This document shows positions 1-11,485 of a DNA stretch of 64,000 nucleotides, in pieces (the stretch's first letter is position 1; each line of letters begins with the position of its first letter). The notes beneath the pieces were generated by a model that saw only the letters and a list, made by a program, of their open reading frames with translations, had not been told where the DNA came from and did no database searches. This stretch comes from Galdieria sulphuraria (taxonomy: Eukaryota; Rhodophyta; Bangiophyceae; Galdieriales; Galdieriaceae): contig NW_005178436.1 of assembly GCF_000341285.1 (NCBI RefSeq), positions 1 to 64,000 on the forward strand. The letters are read 5' to 3'. A program made the translations under genes and the position numbers.

Positions 1-149
1 TTCCGTAATATCTGCAAGAGTTGTTAAATACTATTTATACAAATGGACATTATTTCATACAAGTAATTGCAAAGAAAAGAATCCAGTGTGAGAAACAGTA
101 ATTATTGTAATGTGAATAGTTTTTTATACAAACACAAGTTGCAATTTTT

Positions 150-362
150 TTATATAACCAAAGCGTTTCTCATTATATCATTTGAGAAAAAAGTTCTGTA
201 CAACGTCCATTCAAAAGTAACTTGAACCTTACTAAAAGCCATTCCAAAGTTTATAACATGGATAAAACTAACTCTTTTTTGAATAGAAATTTCGTCACGA
301 TATACTAGAAACGTTTCTACAATATATAAGAAGTATGAATTTTTTTCTTGATAAATAGCCAT
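150..362 (-). CDS. Possible exon or chance ORF at window edge
   Basis: A 70-codon ATG-started frame rich in aromatic and hydrophobic residues. I see no recognisable domain. It carries an internal GTAAGG that could be a splice donor, so it might be one exon of a gene running off the left edge. In an AT-rich genome an open frame of this size also arises by chance. Nothing decides between the two, so this is only a placeholder. Confidence 0.15.
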   Translation of the reverse strand: MAIYQEKNSYFLYIVETFLVYRDEISIQKRVSFIHVINFGMAFSKVQVTFEWTLYRTFFSNDIMRNALVI

Positions 363-704
363 CTTCCATTATTGATACTATAAAAAGGTATATTTCAAGT
401 ATCAACTGATCGCAATAAATTTTGCAAATAATAGGAGAATACGGTGACCTCGGCATTTCCTCCTTTTAGCTGTGACTGCATTTAGAAACATGTAATTGTC
501 ATGGGACCCATCGCCTACTTGTCTGCCAAATGGATGCAAACGGCATCGAATTTCCAAAATTAGTAACAATTCTGTGATTATCCAGATTACGTCTAATCAA
601 ATGAAACGTCAGCATCGATGCTTTAAATAGCTTTATGAAATAAAAACTTTAAGCGTATATTGCTATTCTTCTTTTTTGTGTCTCCAATATTTTTTTTGAC
701 AAAC
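363..704. other. Intergenic / promoter region
   Basis: No gene seen. It must hold the promoter of the Ser-rich secreted protein on the + strand. An A/T-rich stretch sits directly before that start codon, but I cannot name a defined core promoter element. Confidence 0.4.
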
Positions 705-1895
705 ATGAAGAGATATCTTTGTTTATATTTATCTGTTATACTTGTAATAGCATTAGCAGTTAGTTTTGCAATGGCAGATACAAATACATTTTCTTCTTCC
801 TTTTCCTCTGGAAATGGAGAAGCTTCAGGATTCTCCTCTTCAACTGATGGAAAGCAATCCTCCGCATCCAACTCCCAAGTCGATTCTACTGGAAATGGTT
901 CTGCTGCTTCTGAAGATTCCAGCTCTACTACTTCTCAAGGCACCTCTAGTTCATCCATATCTTCTTCTGTAGGCTCTGCCAACGCCAAAGGTATTACAGC
1001 AGGTAACAATGGTAAGAGTTCAACAGCAGCTGGTTCTAGTGCGTCTTCCAGTCAAGATGGTGCTGCAATAAGTTCAAGTGGTTCAACCAGTTTTGATAAG
1101 AATATTAGTGGAGTGAACTTTCAAGGTTCACAAACCACTACTTCATCTTCCTCTTTTGGAAGTGGACAAGGGGTTTCTGCTTCTGATAGTAATACTCCTA
1201 ATACAAGTTCAGAAAGCACTACAGGAACAAGTGGCAACGCTGCAGCAAAAGACTCCTCAAGTAGCACTTCTGGACCTAGCGGAGTGACAAGTAGTACAAA
1301 TGCCAATGCTAAAAGTAGCTCTAGTGGTTCAGCAGCAGCACAAGGAACTGCCAAAGCTTCTACAAACTTGAGCTGTGTTTGGCAGTACAAAGAAAAGTGT
1401 TTACCTTGTGCTCACATTGAGAACGATGTTTGTAAATGTTACTGGAATGTATCGGATCAATGTATATGTACGAGTTTAACTTGTGCAAAGCCTTTGTTTC
1501 AAGCAAGTGTGGAATCCAGTGCCACCGCATCTTCAAGTGATGGTGGTTCTTCTAGTGCAGGAGCCAACGCTGCTTCCAGTCAGTTGGGTGGCGGTGCCAA
1601 GTCTCAAGCACTAGGTTCAAGTACAGGCTCAGGCTCCGTCAGTGCTTTGAGCCAAGCACAAAGTATTTTGGATCAGGCAGAAGGCAGTGTTCAAAGTCAA
1701 GGTTCTAGTTCCAATGGAGGAGACTTTGGTTCACTTTCTGGTAGTTTCTTTCGCCAAGGTATCCAAGTGACAGCTACTTCCAATAGCTCTGAGTCTTGTT
1801 CTACTGTTGGTCCTTTTCAACTTGACTCTGTACGTTTTTCTTTTCTAAACACTGCTGATGGAATGGTTTTTCTACAAATTTGTAGCACGGCATAA
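705..1895 (+). CDS. Secreted Ser/Gly-rich protein with an embedded 8-Cys module
   Basis: About 396 residues. The start at 705 is preferred over the upstream in-frame ATG at 660, because it gives a clean signal peptide: MKRYLCLYLSV, a hydrophobic core, then a likely cut after AMA. The mature protein is low-complexity Ser/Gly/Ala/Thr with many SSS runs. It is broken at about residues 221-265 by a compact module with eight cysteines (pairs such as CLPC, CKC, CIC). Two more cysteines lie in a less repetitive C-terminal tail. There are no introns. I infer an extracellular or cell-wall protein, possibly heavily O-glycosylated and held by disulfides. I do not recognise the family. The Ser-rich part will hide homology in searches; the Cys module and the C-terminal 60 residues are the parts to search with. 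Confidence 0.8.
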   Translation: MKRYLCLYLSVILVIALAVSFAMADTNTFSSSFSSGNGEASGFSSSTDGKQSSASNSQVDSTGNGSAASEDSSSTTSQGTSSSSISSSVGSANAKGITAGNNGKSSTAAGSSASSSQDGAAISSSGSTSFDKNISGVNFQGSQTTTSSSSFGSGQGVSASDSNTPNTSSESTTGTSGNAAAKDSSSSTSGPSGVTSSTNANAKSSSSGSAAAQGTAKASTNLSCVWQYKEKCLPCAHIENDVCKCYWNVSDQCICTSLTCAKPLFQASVESSATASSSDGGSSSAGANAASSQLGGGAKSQALGSSTGSGSVSALSQAQSILDQAEGSVQSQGSSSNGGDFGSLSGSFFRQGIQVTATSNSSESCSTVGPFQLDSVRFSFLNTADGMVFLQICSTA

Positions 1896-3753
1896 GTTAC
1901 CTTTTGTTTATACTAAGTTTTTTTTAAAAAAAAATTGGAGCGACTTTGAAAAAGTTGACTTGGAATAAAGATTGATTTAACTTATGTTTTTGATTGAACG
2001 GTAACGACTTCAGTAACTACAAATTTTTAAGTGCTGCGTCTAAAATTGCATTCAGTTGCTAACAAGAACCAATAAACCCCAGATATCTTGATCAAAAACC
2101 TCTTCTCTTTTATACAGCAGATGATCAAACTAAACAATGTATCCACTGAAAAATGGTGCAACACGAGAGAATACTGCTTTTGGGAGTGTGGAGTTCGAGA
2201 TTTCGAATGTAAATATAAAACTTGCACAGTTGAACAACACGAGGAGACTAGAGTTTCTAGTTGCTAGAATTTTACGTTTCTTCTTGTTGTTTTGAAGCTT
2301 CCAGAAAACCAAACCGTGCAATCTTTGCCCTCCTTTTTGTCTTTAAATATTTATATAAACTTTATTAGCCATAAAGAAGTGCTTCAAAGAAAGTTTTGGC
2401 CAGATGAAACTTTTTGGTTGTGACATTCCTGAAGCTGGTCACCCTCAGGACTTACTGTTTGCTTGTCAAAGTTTGCAGTTTTGACAACTGCCACAGGAAA
2501 TTGTTTTGTTTTCGAATCTGATTCCTCAATAAATGACAGGTTAATTGAAACTGAAAATTCTCCACACTTTTTGAGAGACCTCAGTACTCTTGCTTTAAAC
2601 ACTCAATCACTGGAAGCACCACTTGCTTTCACCAGCGCCTCAAGATACACTATGCAAAATTACCTTTACCTTCAATAACTCGTTTGACTATGAGGCAATT
2701 TTGAAATAACTAAAGGCCACTTTTGCAGAGTTTGAAGAGTCTGATCAGACCAGCCGATGTTTTTTAGAAACTCGAGAGTCCTAAATCATTAGAATTTCAA
2801 ACGAAATTCCATTTGGGTTATCAACTTCAAACATTTTCAAGTATTCCATAGTATTTTGAAGATTTCATTATCATCTATTTCCATCCACTACTAGAAACAA
2901 TTGGAATACTTTGTATACAGAGTAGGTGAAATAATGTTTCTTCTTTGTTGTTTCACTGTCTTCATTCCCAGCAGCAGCTACTCATACTACAGTTCTAGTC
3001 TGAACTATTCAAAATAGACTTGTTACATTCCTTCCAGTTCTTCATCTCTTCATTGTAGAGAAACGATAGGCAAGCTAAAATACCTCGAATCTGTTGACCA
3101 GAGTACCCATTTTCTTTCTTACTTTGTCTTTATAAGCAATTTACAAAGCAACAAATAATCAAGTCAGGGTCTAGAGTCTTGTCCTGAATATTTCAAAGTA
3201 TTAGAATTTCTTTCGTTTGATAGGTAAGATGGACACAGTTGTTTACTTATCATCTCTCAATTATTGGATTATAGTTCTATTCGTTGAAAACTTTGTCGAA
3301 AAACAATTAGATTATTTCCACTCTACTAACCTTAGTAGCAAGGCACCATTTTCATATGTCGTGTTACTCCATTATATAACAGACAATTTTACTTTCTTTG
3401 GAAAACAAAGTGGTGATGATGTTGATGATGATTTAAGACCTGAGAAACTTTAAAATGTAGCTCAAGTTGGTCCAACCAAAATTCTATTCCATTCAACAAA
3501 CGCCTATCATAAGTAATAAATAGCAACTGAATGAATTCTGTATAGCAAACCAGTTGTGGTTCAAGAAAGATTCCGTTTGAGGAATCGCTTTCTGTGATTA
3601 AAGCAAAGAGAATGGCATCTTGTTACCGCCAAAGTTATTCATGTTACCTCGTGATTTGAATTGCATTGTTCTCCTAGCAAAATAGTATTCTCATGAATAG
3701 TTTCCATTCATTTAGCAAACAAGACATTCTGTTTTATTCTGAACCCACAACAA
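1896..3753. other. Gene-poor stretch
   Basis: About 1.9 kb with no gene I can support, which is long for this compact genome. Short open frames exist on both strands (for example near 2463-2678 and 3217-3453) but lack domains, splice partners or consistent starts. The 2400-2760 part reads like weakly coding sequence with scattered stops and could be a decayed gene. No tRNA or snRNA motif was noticed. Confidence 0.45.
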
Positions 3754-6700
3754 CTATGGAAAACGAAAACGATACCTACAATAAGGCACTTCTACATCTT
3801 CTCCTTGTTCATCATTACAACACATTTCGAATATCAAATATTTCTGTTTGGGTGATAAATTCACTTTACCTATCGTCTCAATAACCTAAAATAAGATATT
3901 TCCTTCATGAACAACAAAGCCAAAAGAACAAACCACAACTTTATCATACCTTTTTCATAGGAAGATGAAGACGTTCTTCCAACTTCTTGGGTGCAATAAA
4001 GGAAGAATAGATAATCGATACACCATAACTCATCATGGATATCTCCAAATGAAATCTTTGCGATATGTCAATTTCAACTTGTTATTTCGAACGCTTCTCA
4101 CCTTTGTTTAAAAATGTCTAAAAACTCTTTCAAAGTCACATCTCTCTGTTCATTGATATCAAAACGATCCCAGAATTGAGTAAAATACACTCCTATAATG
4201 ACTTTTTAAAAACAAATTGTTCATTATAAAAGAAGCATCTCTTTCTTACCAGAATCACCGATTGGAATCTTGGGAGCTAATATAGGCTCTGAAAATCCAA
4301 AGAATGGAAGTGCTAGGTTTACAAAGCCATTCTTAAAAACTGCTACTTTCTATCATTCCAAATATAAGTAATTCTTCTAACATTTTCTTTTCAACTAACC
4401 TTTTCATTTTCCTTTCTCAAAGTATCCAATTCATCGGAAGTCTTCTTCACAAACCAACTATTTTGGGCATCTTCTACTTGCATATTCAAATAGCCGTATT
4501 GTAACAATTTGTATAATTCTATGCAAACCAAACCAGTCACCACTGCAGTCGTCGTTGCGATAGCAGGAACAATACGTCCAGCAATCAATTTTGTTTTATA
4601 TCTATACAAAATAAAATTGAATTTCCATATCTCTCATCCAGCAACTTACTTGTCAGCATTGGTTATACCGTAATTGCTGGCTCTCAAATTGGAACAACTT
4701 GTCACAAAACCAATATGTAGTCCAGAATCATCATCTTTATCAAATTCAATGGGATATAAACGAAAACCTGCTAGTTCCGTTGCTGTTGGTAAGCTTTCAA
4801 GTATCTGTTGTATTCGTTGTTCATCTCCTTCCATGGCATTATCCTGTTCTTGTGCTTCTGCATCTATTCATACAAATATATTTATATATCAACAAAGATG
4901 AATATCTCCTCATTTACCTGTAGTGGCAATCTTCACATTGGCTTTAGGTTGAAATTCAGGAACCATTATTTCAGATAATACTTGTTGGAAGTATTTAGGA
5001 TCACTCGACCCTATTCATCCATTTGCTATTCAGTTCTATTATAACTTTACAACTTGTACTTGCCTTTTAATCCATAATTTTGTGCACGTAAATTGGAAGC
5101 AGTCATAATAAATTCTAAATGAGTAGGAATGGAAGAGTCGAATTGTATAGATTGTGGTGCTCTTTTCGTTCCACTCCAAAATGGAACTCCATTCTTATCC
5201 ACCATATCGGCAGGAAACCTTTCATTATTCAGTATCATTTTGAAATCCATTGATAATACGTGCATACGAATACAGCAATTGTTTAATAGTATTGGAGAAG
5301 AGATCTTCAAATCGAAATCTTGCCCAAGCAACACAGTCTTCAAATGAACATGGTCTATTCACTACCAAAGAATCATACAAAGTTTCTAAAGTGTTGGATA
5401 AAGTACTTCCTCCTTGAGAACGCAATGCTGTTCAAATGAAGAATAATCAAGAACAAACGAATGTCAAAAAATAAAACTTACATTCCACAAAGTCTGGACG
5501 ACTAAGATACTGATTGACATCTTCAGGAGCTGACTTGAAATATCCTTCAAAGGTGTCTCTAGTTTATAAGAATATCAATATTTGTATTGTCAATAGCATC
5601 CAAAATATTCTCATTACCTTGCCCATTGAATAGTGTGTTCGATTTGATAAGGAAAATTCTTCAAAGTACAAATAGGTATTGCCTTTTCAGGAGGATCTCT
5701 TGAAGCTGAATAAGTCTCCGTAAAACCTGGAATGATAACCTAAAATGATTATTTCAGTCTCAAGTTGGAAAAACTTGTAGTAATCTCAAATATACCTGAG
5801 TATTTCCTTTCGTTCCTAAAGTTCCACTTTCAATCAAACTCTTCCGATAATAAGTACAACGCCAATCCACATATTGTCTAGCTTGAACATTATCCAATGC
5901 ATTTGCAACTCCAGAAAGCGACTCCCAAAAATCATCATCAAATATATCTTCTGTATCTGCTCCCACTCTTGCTTCAAATGCCTAAATAACTCATTTCTTA
6001 TCCCAAAACTAAAAACACTGATTGACTACTTGCCTCAATATTGACAAGTGGATTGATCTGTTTGACTGCTTGAGCTGCTGCAATGCTCTTTGGTTTTCCA
6101 ATATCTTGTGTTCGAAATAACAACTGTCGACTCAAATTGGAACGCTCAATATTATCCCTTTTAGGAAATGAATATTTCTATTCTCTCATCACTTACTACT
6201 ACAACTATACTTACATATCCGTAACGAATATTTTCCCTTGTGAAGAACAACCCAATCCCATCATACTCCAATTCTTTAACATTTCACAACCGATAGCACC
6301 CGCACCAACAACAAAATATCGCAACTTTTCCAATTCTTTTTGAAAATGTTTTCCAAATACAGCAACTTGGCCATCATAACGACTCTGGTTGGGTTGCATA
6401 TCTTCTTTAGTAGCAATCGTATTCCCAAGAACCTATTGTGTACAGAGAGATGTTGATCAAAAGTTCATTTCCAAACAACAAAACCATTTACTTCCAAACA
6501 GTCAAAATAAAAGAATTGTTGAATCGGAGTAAATTTTCCAGAAATGGCTTTCATTGCTTCTTGAGCAACAATTCCTCCAAGAAAGGCTGCCATAGGAGAT
6601 ATATCTCCTCTACAAGTCTTTGAAAATGCTTCCACTACAAATCCGCTCTTATCTAAACCAATCATCGATATTATCATATTATTCTTCCATATGAACAACA

Positions 6701-7995
6701 TATACCTGAATAACGACGCAATTTTTCTATAAATAAAGCATAATCATCATGACAACCAGAAGTAGGAGCTTTTTGAAATTCTGACTGAAAATCATGCAAC
6801 GCTCGAAAACAATAATGAAGTAGCTCCATTCTATCTTCTTTGGCAAAGTCTGACAACTATTCAAACATCTTATTGAGATATCTCCATCTTATATTTCCTT
6901 ACTTACCACAAATTGAGGTTCCTTCCAAGCTTCCCATAATGGTTGAAATTGTAAAGTTTGTGGCATTTTCACTTCAGTAACTATACCACCTCTTATATAT
7001 TCATGATAATGGCTAGTGTCTTCAATTGTAAAAGTAAATGGTCCAGTGACTTGAATCCTTCGAGGTTTCCCATCATTGAGTTCTGTCATTCCCTATCAAG
7101 TGCAATCGATCAGTCCATATGCAAATATAATATTATAAGACTCATTACTTCAACTTGTGAAAATACGACATGGTCACCCGTTTCCAGATCATGTCGACTC
7201 TCATCCAGACAAGTAACACAACCCGGGTTGGCACGTGAAACATAGGAAATCATTGCAGACTTGGGTTCTTCTCCAGTAGTATCCGAAACCACAAAAGACT
7301 AGAATTGTATCAACGATACTTGACCAATCCATAACAAAAGCTACTTACATCACCCAAATCAACAAAAACTTGACCAAAGACTCCTCTGGACTCACAAGTA
7401 ATAAACTTTACGTTATGTTCTCTACAAACACGATTCCAATCAACTTGTGTTTCCCAACTTTGATTGACAAGGACAACAACTTGTACTTTGCTTATCCATT
7501 CGTTGAGCTGTCTATCATCTTCCACCAATACAACTTGTACTTGTTGGTTGAGGCCTTTTAGTTTTTGTACGACGGCATTCTGCCTTGTACTTTTTCCAAT
7601 ATCACTCTACAGGTATTTAAGTAAACATCATTCTATAAGATTCCAAAAAAAAGAGCAATTACCTCGGATAGAAAAAAGTTGGAAGATAAATCTTGTGAAG
7701 AAACTGTCTCCTTATCGTAAATAAAAACTTGCTTCACTCCAGCCAATATCAAGTTTTTGGCAATCTATCATTTTCAGCACCCACATTGATTATAAAAAGA
7801 TAAACTTACTTCGATACCCAATCCAGTAAGTCCGTAGATCAATACACTTGAGGAAGACATTCGTCGTTGAGCGTCCATACCCAATACCTTGTGATAGAAT
7901 GAGAGATATTGTGAAAATAATCCATCGATACTTACATAGAGTTGTCTAGAGTAGAGTCCTTCATCGATATCTTCTTGAACACAACTAGTTGCCAT
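3754..7995 (-). CDS. UBA1: Ubiquitin-activating enzyme E1
   Basis: This enzyme adenylates ubiquitin and passes it as a thioester to E2s. The gene is split by around twenty introns of about 45-60 nt. Visible landmarks in order: N-terminal inactive adenylation half (YGLTGLGIE); a complete second Rossmann motif [10 protein letters not shown]; the DNVQAR motif; and the catalytic cysteine in PICTLKNFP, codon at 5668-5670. Then come the C-terminal adenylation segments ([27 protein letters not shown]) and the ubiquitin-fold domain, ending in DVEVPYCRY and a short tail before the TAG at 3754-3756. Start chosen at MATSCVQ (7995); an in-frame ATG at 8028 would add 11 residues. The first intron is 7888-7935. 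The gene is divergent from the WBP11-like gene, with 49 nt between starts. It looks intact and full length. Confidence 0.93.
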
Positions 7996-8044
7996 AGGGT
8001 CTTTCTCTTTCTCACCCAAACAGAACAAAAAAGAGGAAAATGAA

Positions 8045-8826
8045 ATGTATTCCTACAAAACACAAATTGGAATGAAAGACAAATTATCAGCACATCCAGT
8101 AGAGAAATATTGGAAGGAAAGAAAACAAAAGGAAAAGAATAAAGTAAAAAGTAATATTCAGAAGCAATCAAAGCGTCCTTCTGTATCTATTGAGTCGTTG
8201 GAAGAAGAAATAGCAAGTCTCATTCAGAAGAAGAACGAGGGTATACTGTTGAATGCAGAAAGAGAGAGACTTCGATATTTGGTACAACGACACGATAATA
8301 TTCTAGAAAAGCAGTCTAAGAATCTTCGCAATGTGAAAGAGCCTTCACAGGATCCCTTAGACCCAGGATATGGAGAGGATAATCGTAATGAGACTAGGAA
8401 GAAACTATTAGGAGTACAAGCCTTTCAAAGAATACTTAAAAGTGTAAGTAAAGTAGCACTTATCATCAGAAGGGGTTAAAAACTGGTTTTCTATAGAAAG
8501 TGAATGAAACAAGTTGTCATCATAACACTTTAGAACAACCAGGTATGATGTTATTTATTATTGGTTTGTAAGTTTGCTTATGGCAACAAACAGTTATGGA
8601 AGAGCAGTCTATACCCAACGACGTCAGTTTTCAGTCAACTGTTAACAACAAGACAACTCAGTTGATTCCTCTTCAAGTTTATCAACCAACTTCAAGGATT
8701 ATTCATCATAATGTTCAAAACAAAATTGTAACAACAACGAAAACGAAACCCAACGTAGAACAAGAGTTGAATAGTTTCTATGCAGAACTACAAGACATAA
8801 TAGACACACAAGATAAAACCAACTGA
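8045..8826 (+). CDS. WBP11/ELF5-like splicing-associated protein
   Basis: Three exons (8045-8443, 8497-8542, 8594-8826), joined in phase across introns of 53 and 51 nt. The N-terminus has [17 protein letters not shown], followed by a charged helix with spaced leucines. This matches the layout of the Wbp11/ELF5 N-terminal domain, in which a (N/H)P-x-x-YRK-like start leads into a KELKKNKKQR-type basic stretch. The C-terminus has [14 protein letters not shown], a kind of acidic helix common in spliceosomal accessory proteins. It lacks the long Pro-rich WW-ligand tail of animal WBP11, so it is much shorter (about 200 residues counting split codons). The family call rests on the N-terminal layout only. 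Divergent from UBA1. Confidence 0.5.
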
Positions 8827-8981
8827 GCTGCAGAGACAAGAATATTTTTGTTTCTTGATCTACTAATACGAATATATATTAGTATTGATACTTGTTGATA
8901 GATGAAGTATAACAATGAAGAGTGGTTGACGTAATATTCTTTTATATAAGTTGCTTCCATACCCATTTCCATTCTTTTCTG

Positions 8982-9013
<32 letters not shown>

Positions 9014-9222
9014 TGATATTCTATAAATGAGGAATTATGCCAAGCCTTATTTGAATTGACAAAAGACCAAAGTAGCCTACTTTATATCTTCTTATCACAT
9101 TCTTCATTATGAATAGATTATGGTAAAGATGAAGAAAGAAAGAGAGAAATATTCTTCCTACATTAGTTGCAGTTGTTATTGTCATCATCCAAACTCGAGT
9201 CATGGAATATCAATACTCGTTT
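8827..9222. other. Convergent intergenic region with TA repeat
   Basis: Lies between the convergent 3' ends of the WBP11-like gene and CTNNBL1. It holds a (TA)n microsatellite and no gene that I can see. Confidence 0.5.
8986..9013. repeat. (TA)n microsatellite
   Basis: About 14 uninterrupted TA units in an intergenic region. Similar runs recur through the window, mostly in spacers beyond stop codons. Confidence 0.9.
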
Positions 9223-10684
9223 CTAACGAGTCATCTTTTGTACAAAGTTTTGTGCCAAATATAATATATGCCTACTTGCACTCTTATCATCTGTTCCTTC
9301 TTCTTCTAAGTTCTCCGCAAATTCCTTCAAAATCTCTTCAATGGTTTGTATTTCAATCTGATGCTTTCTCAAAAGATTCCATACAACTTGAATAAGGTTT
9401 GGTTCATTCTTATCTGCAAACTCTACAAGTTGTGCCAAAATAGTATCAATCAACTCCAAAGTATATAATCCAGCTTCCCATCTTAATAAGAATAACTCAT
9501 CTTGTTGAACATTCTGTTTAGAATGACTTGCAATATTTACCTTGTCTAAATACTTTTTGTGTAATAGTATTAGACGTTTCAACTTTTCATAATCATTTTC
9601 TATAAACTTTTTCATCAAACGATGTTTTTCATCGGAATATTGAAATAAGAAATATAAAATGGATACGATATGTTCAGTATCTTGACTCGTTAATACCAAG
9701 GAGGACTTTTTAGACTTTTCACAAAACATGGCAAACAGAATCCCAAGACCTCCTAATTGAATGAATCTCTTTCCCACTAAAGGGCCATGAGTCATGGCAA
9801 AGTCTAAACATCTTAAAGCAGCATGACGAAATTGTTTTTGATAACGAATACAATCGAGACATAATTCTATCCCTTCCAATTGTATCCATCGATCCTTATT
9901 AGAGGATACAAACAAAAGAGAACATAAACAATCGAATAGATTTTCTACCATTTCCAACAAATCACTTTCATTCACTTTGTGTTTCCTATAAGGAGCAATA
10001 GCTTTCAATATATTATCCATAAGTCCTAACTGTCCAAAATATTCACGAATCTCATCATTTTCTTGTAATAAAACAGCAAGAATTTCACTACAATACAAAG
10101 AGATACTGGAAATAGAAGGATTCAAATATTGAGTAAGCAATAAAAATAGATTGGTATCTTTAGCAAGTTGCTTAGAGAAAGCAGGGTTCAACTCGAGAAT
10201 ATTTTCTAATATACCCAAACCACTATAAAAGCCACTTGCTTCATCCAAACTAGACAAGTCTAATCTTTCCATGGCTGAAATAAGACCTGATAACAAACCA
10301 CATTGAACTAAAGTTTCTATCCATTGTTGCAAGTTTTCCTATTTACTTTGGTAACCTCAAACAAAAATACAAGTTATCACTCACCCCTTCCTCTCCTTCA
10401 CAAAAGTCATTCAAAGTGTGTATAACATCCACTATTATATCGATATTCTCGTGACCAAGTAAACCCACTAAACTAGGCCATATTTGGACTTTATCAAACA
10501 ACTCGGGAAAAGAAGCTATGGAACGAAAGTCTTGAATAGCTTTGTCCAAAGCCACTTCAGAATCCTCAAAACGTAAAGGTTCATCTGGATACTTGGAACG
10601 TTGTTGAGTATTTTCCTTTATTGCCTGTTCCAGTTGATGACTCAACTTTCGAACGGAAACTATGGATTCGCTGTTGGTTGTCAT
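9223..10684 (-). CDS. CTNNBL1: Beta-catenin-like protein 1 (Prp19-complex/NTC associated)
   Basis: Armadillo-type nuclear protein that associates with the Prp19/CDC5 spliceosome complex. Two exons: 10385-10684 (exactly 100 codons) and 9223-10338, joined in phase 0 over a 46 nt intron starting GTGAGT. The product is 471 residues. Family landmarks are RSKYPDEPLRFEDSE near the N-terminus, LLGHENIDI, the acidic CEGEEG at the exon join, SGLISAMERLD and GILENILELNPAF. These follow human CTNNBL1 in order. It is shorter than the human protein (about 560 residues), mainly at the ends. The start codon lies 7 bases upstream of the COQ7 stop in chromosome coordinates, so the two genes are nearly contiguous on the same strand. 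Confidence 0.85.
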
Positions 10685-10691
10685 AAACTCT

Positions 10692-11480
10692 TCACAATCG
10701 ACGAGTCACCTCAATGGCTGTCTTACNACCCCATTGAATGATTCGAGTTAAACTTCGATAAAAAGCAAAAGATTCGGCTTCATATTCTATTCCTGTGTCA
10801 TGATGTTCCATTTCATCATCTCTAAACTCTCTCAATGTTTGTTTCAAGTGTTGTTCTTCTTGCCAATTCTTTTCATGAATTGTACGTATCTGATCATTAT
10901 AATGTTGAGATATTACCTTTGATATTATGAGCAAACCATGTCTATTTTTGTTTGCTATCATTATTCTTACCTCTTCTACAGCAACTGTACAAGCCATAGC
11001 AGCCTTCTCACCCATCATAGCAGTCAATGCTCCGAGAGAAAATCCTGCAACTTTCCATAGAGGCATCAATAAAGTGGGACGAACGCGTCTTTCTACTAAT
11101 AACTTTTCAAAACACTGAAAATGTTTTTCCTCTTGTTTAGCCATTTCCTAAAGACACTTTTCTTCATATAAAGCAAGAGAATAATAATACTTGTCATATA
11201 CCTCTATCACCTCACCTATACGAGTACCTCTAAATATTGCCAATTGACCAGCATAGATCTCCCGAGCTCCAACTTCTCCTGCATGATTGATTCGAAGCAT
11301 AGAGTCTAGAATGGCTCTTTTCTGCCAATCAGTTTCAAAGAGTGGAGAATATCTTTTCCAATCTTCTCCTTTAGCATTCTTATTGGTACAACTCTCTTTT
11401 TCATCAGATGTTGATTCCTTTGGGTGTAAATCACTTTTGGAACAAAAAGTAGAAGAATAAAAGAACGGAAGCTTTTTCAT
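10692..11480 (-). CDS. COQ7: Demethoxyubiquinone hydroxylase COQ7
   Basis: Mitochondrial di-iron hydroxylase that makes demethylubiquinone from demethoxyubiquinone in coenzyme Q synthesis. Three exons: 11202-11480, 10971-11147 and 10692-10916. The N-terminal 45 or so residues look like a mitochondrial presequence. The di-iron ligands are visible in order: RINHAGEVGAREIY, EEKHFQCFEKLL, an EE pair at the exon 2 end, and EFRDDEMEHHDTG. The C-terminus is the usual TAIEVTRRL-type end. One ambiguous base (N at 10726) lies in a codon near the end and does not break the frame. The start codon is only 5 nt from that of SURF1 on the other strand. Confidence 0.92.
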
Positions 11481-11485
11481 CCCAA
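11481..11485. promoter_or_regulatory. COQ7/SURF1 divergent start junction (5 nt)
   Basis: Five bases separate the divergent start codons of two mitochondrial respiration genes. Their 5' UTRs and core promoters must overlap each other's coding exons, unless translation starts further in. SURF1 could start at an internal Met codon at 11501. COQ7 has no plausible later Met before its catalytic core. Confidence 0.55.

Noticed and set aside
1121-1390. 89-codon minus-strand frame within the Ser-rich gene
   Set aside because: A shadow of Ser/Ala repeats read on the opposite strand; gives Leu/Val-rich nonsense and no signal.
10726-10726. Ambiguous base N in COQ7
   Set aside because: A sequencing gap of one base; the reading frame and family match continue on both sides, so not a frameshift.
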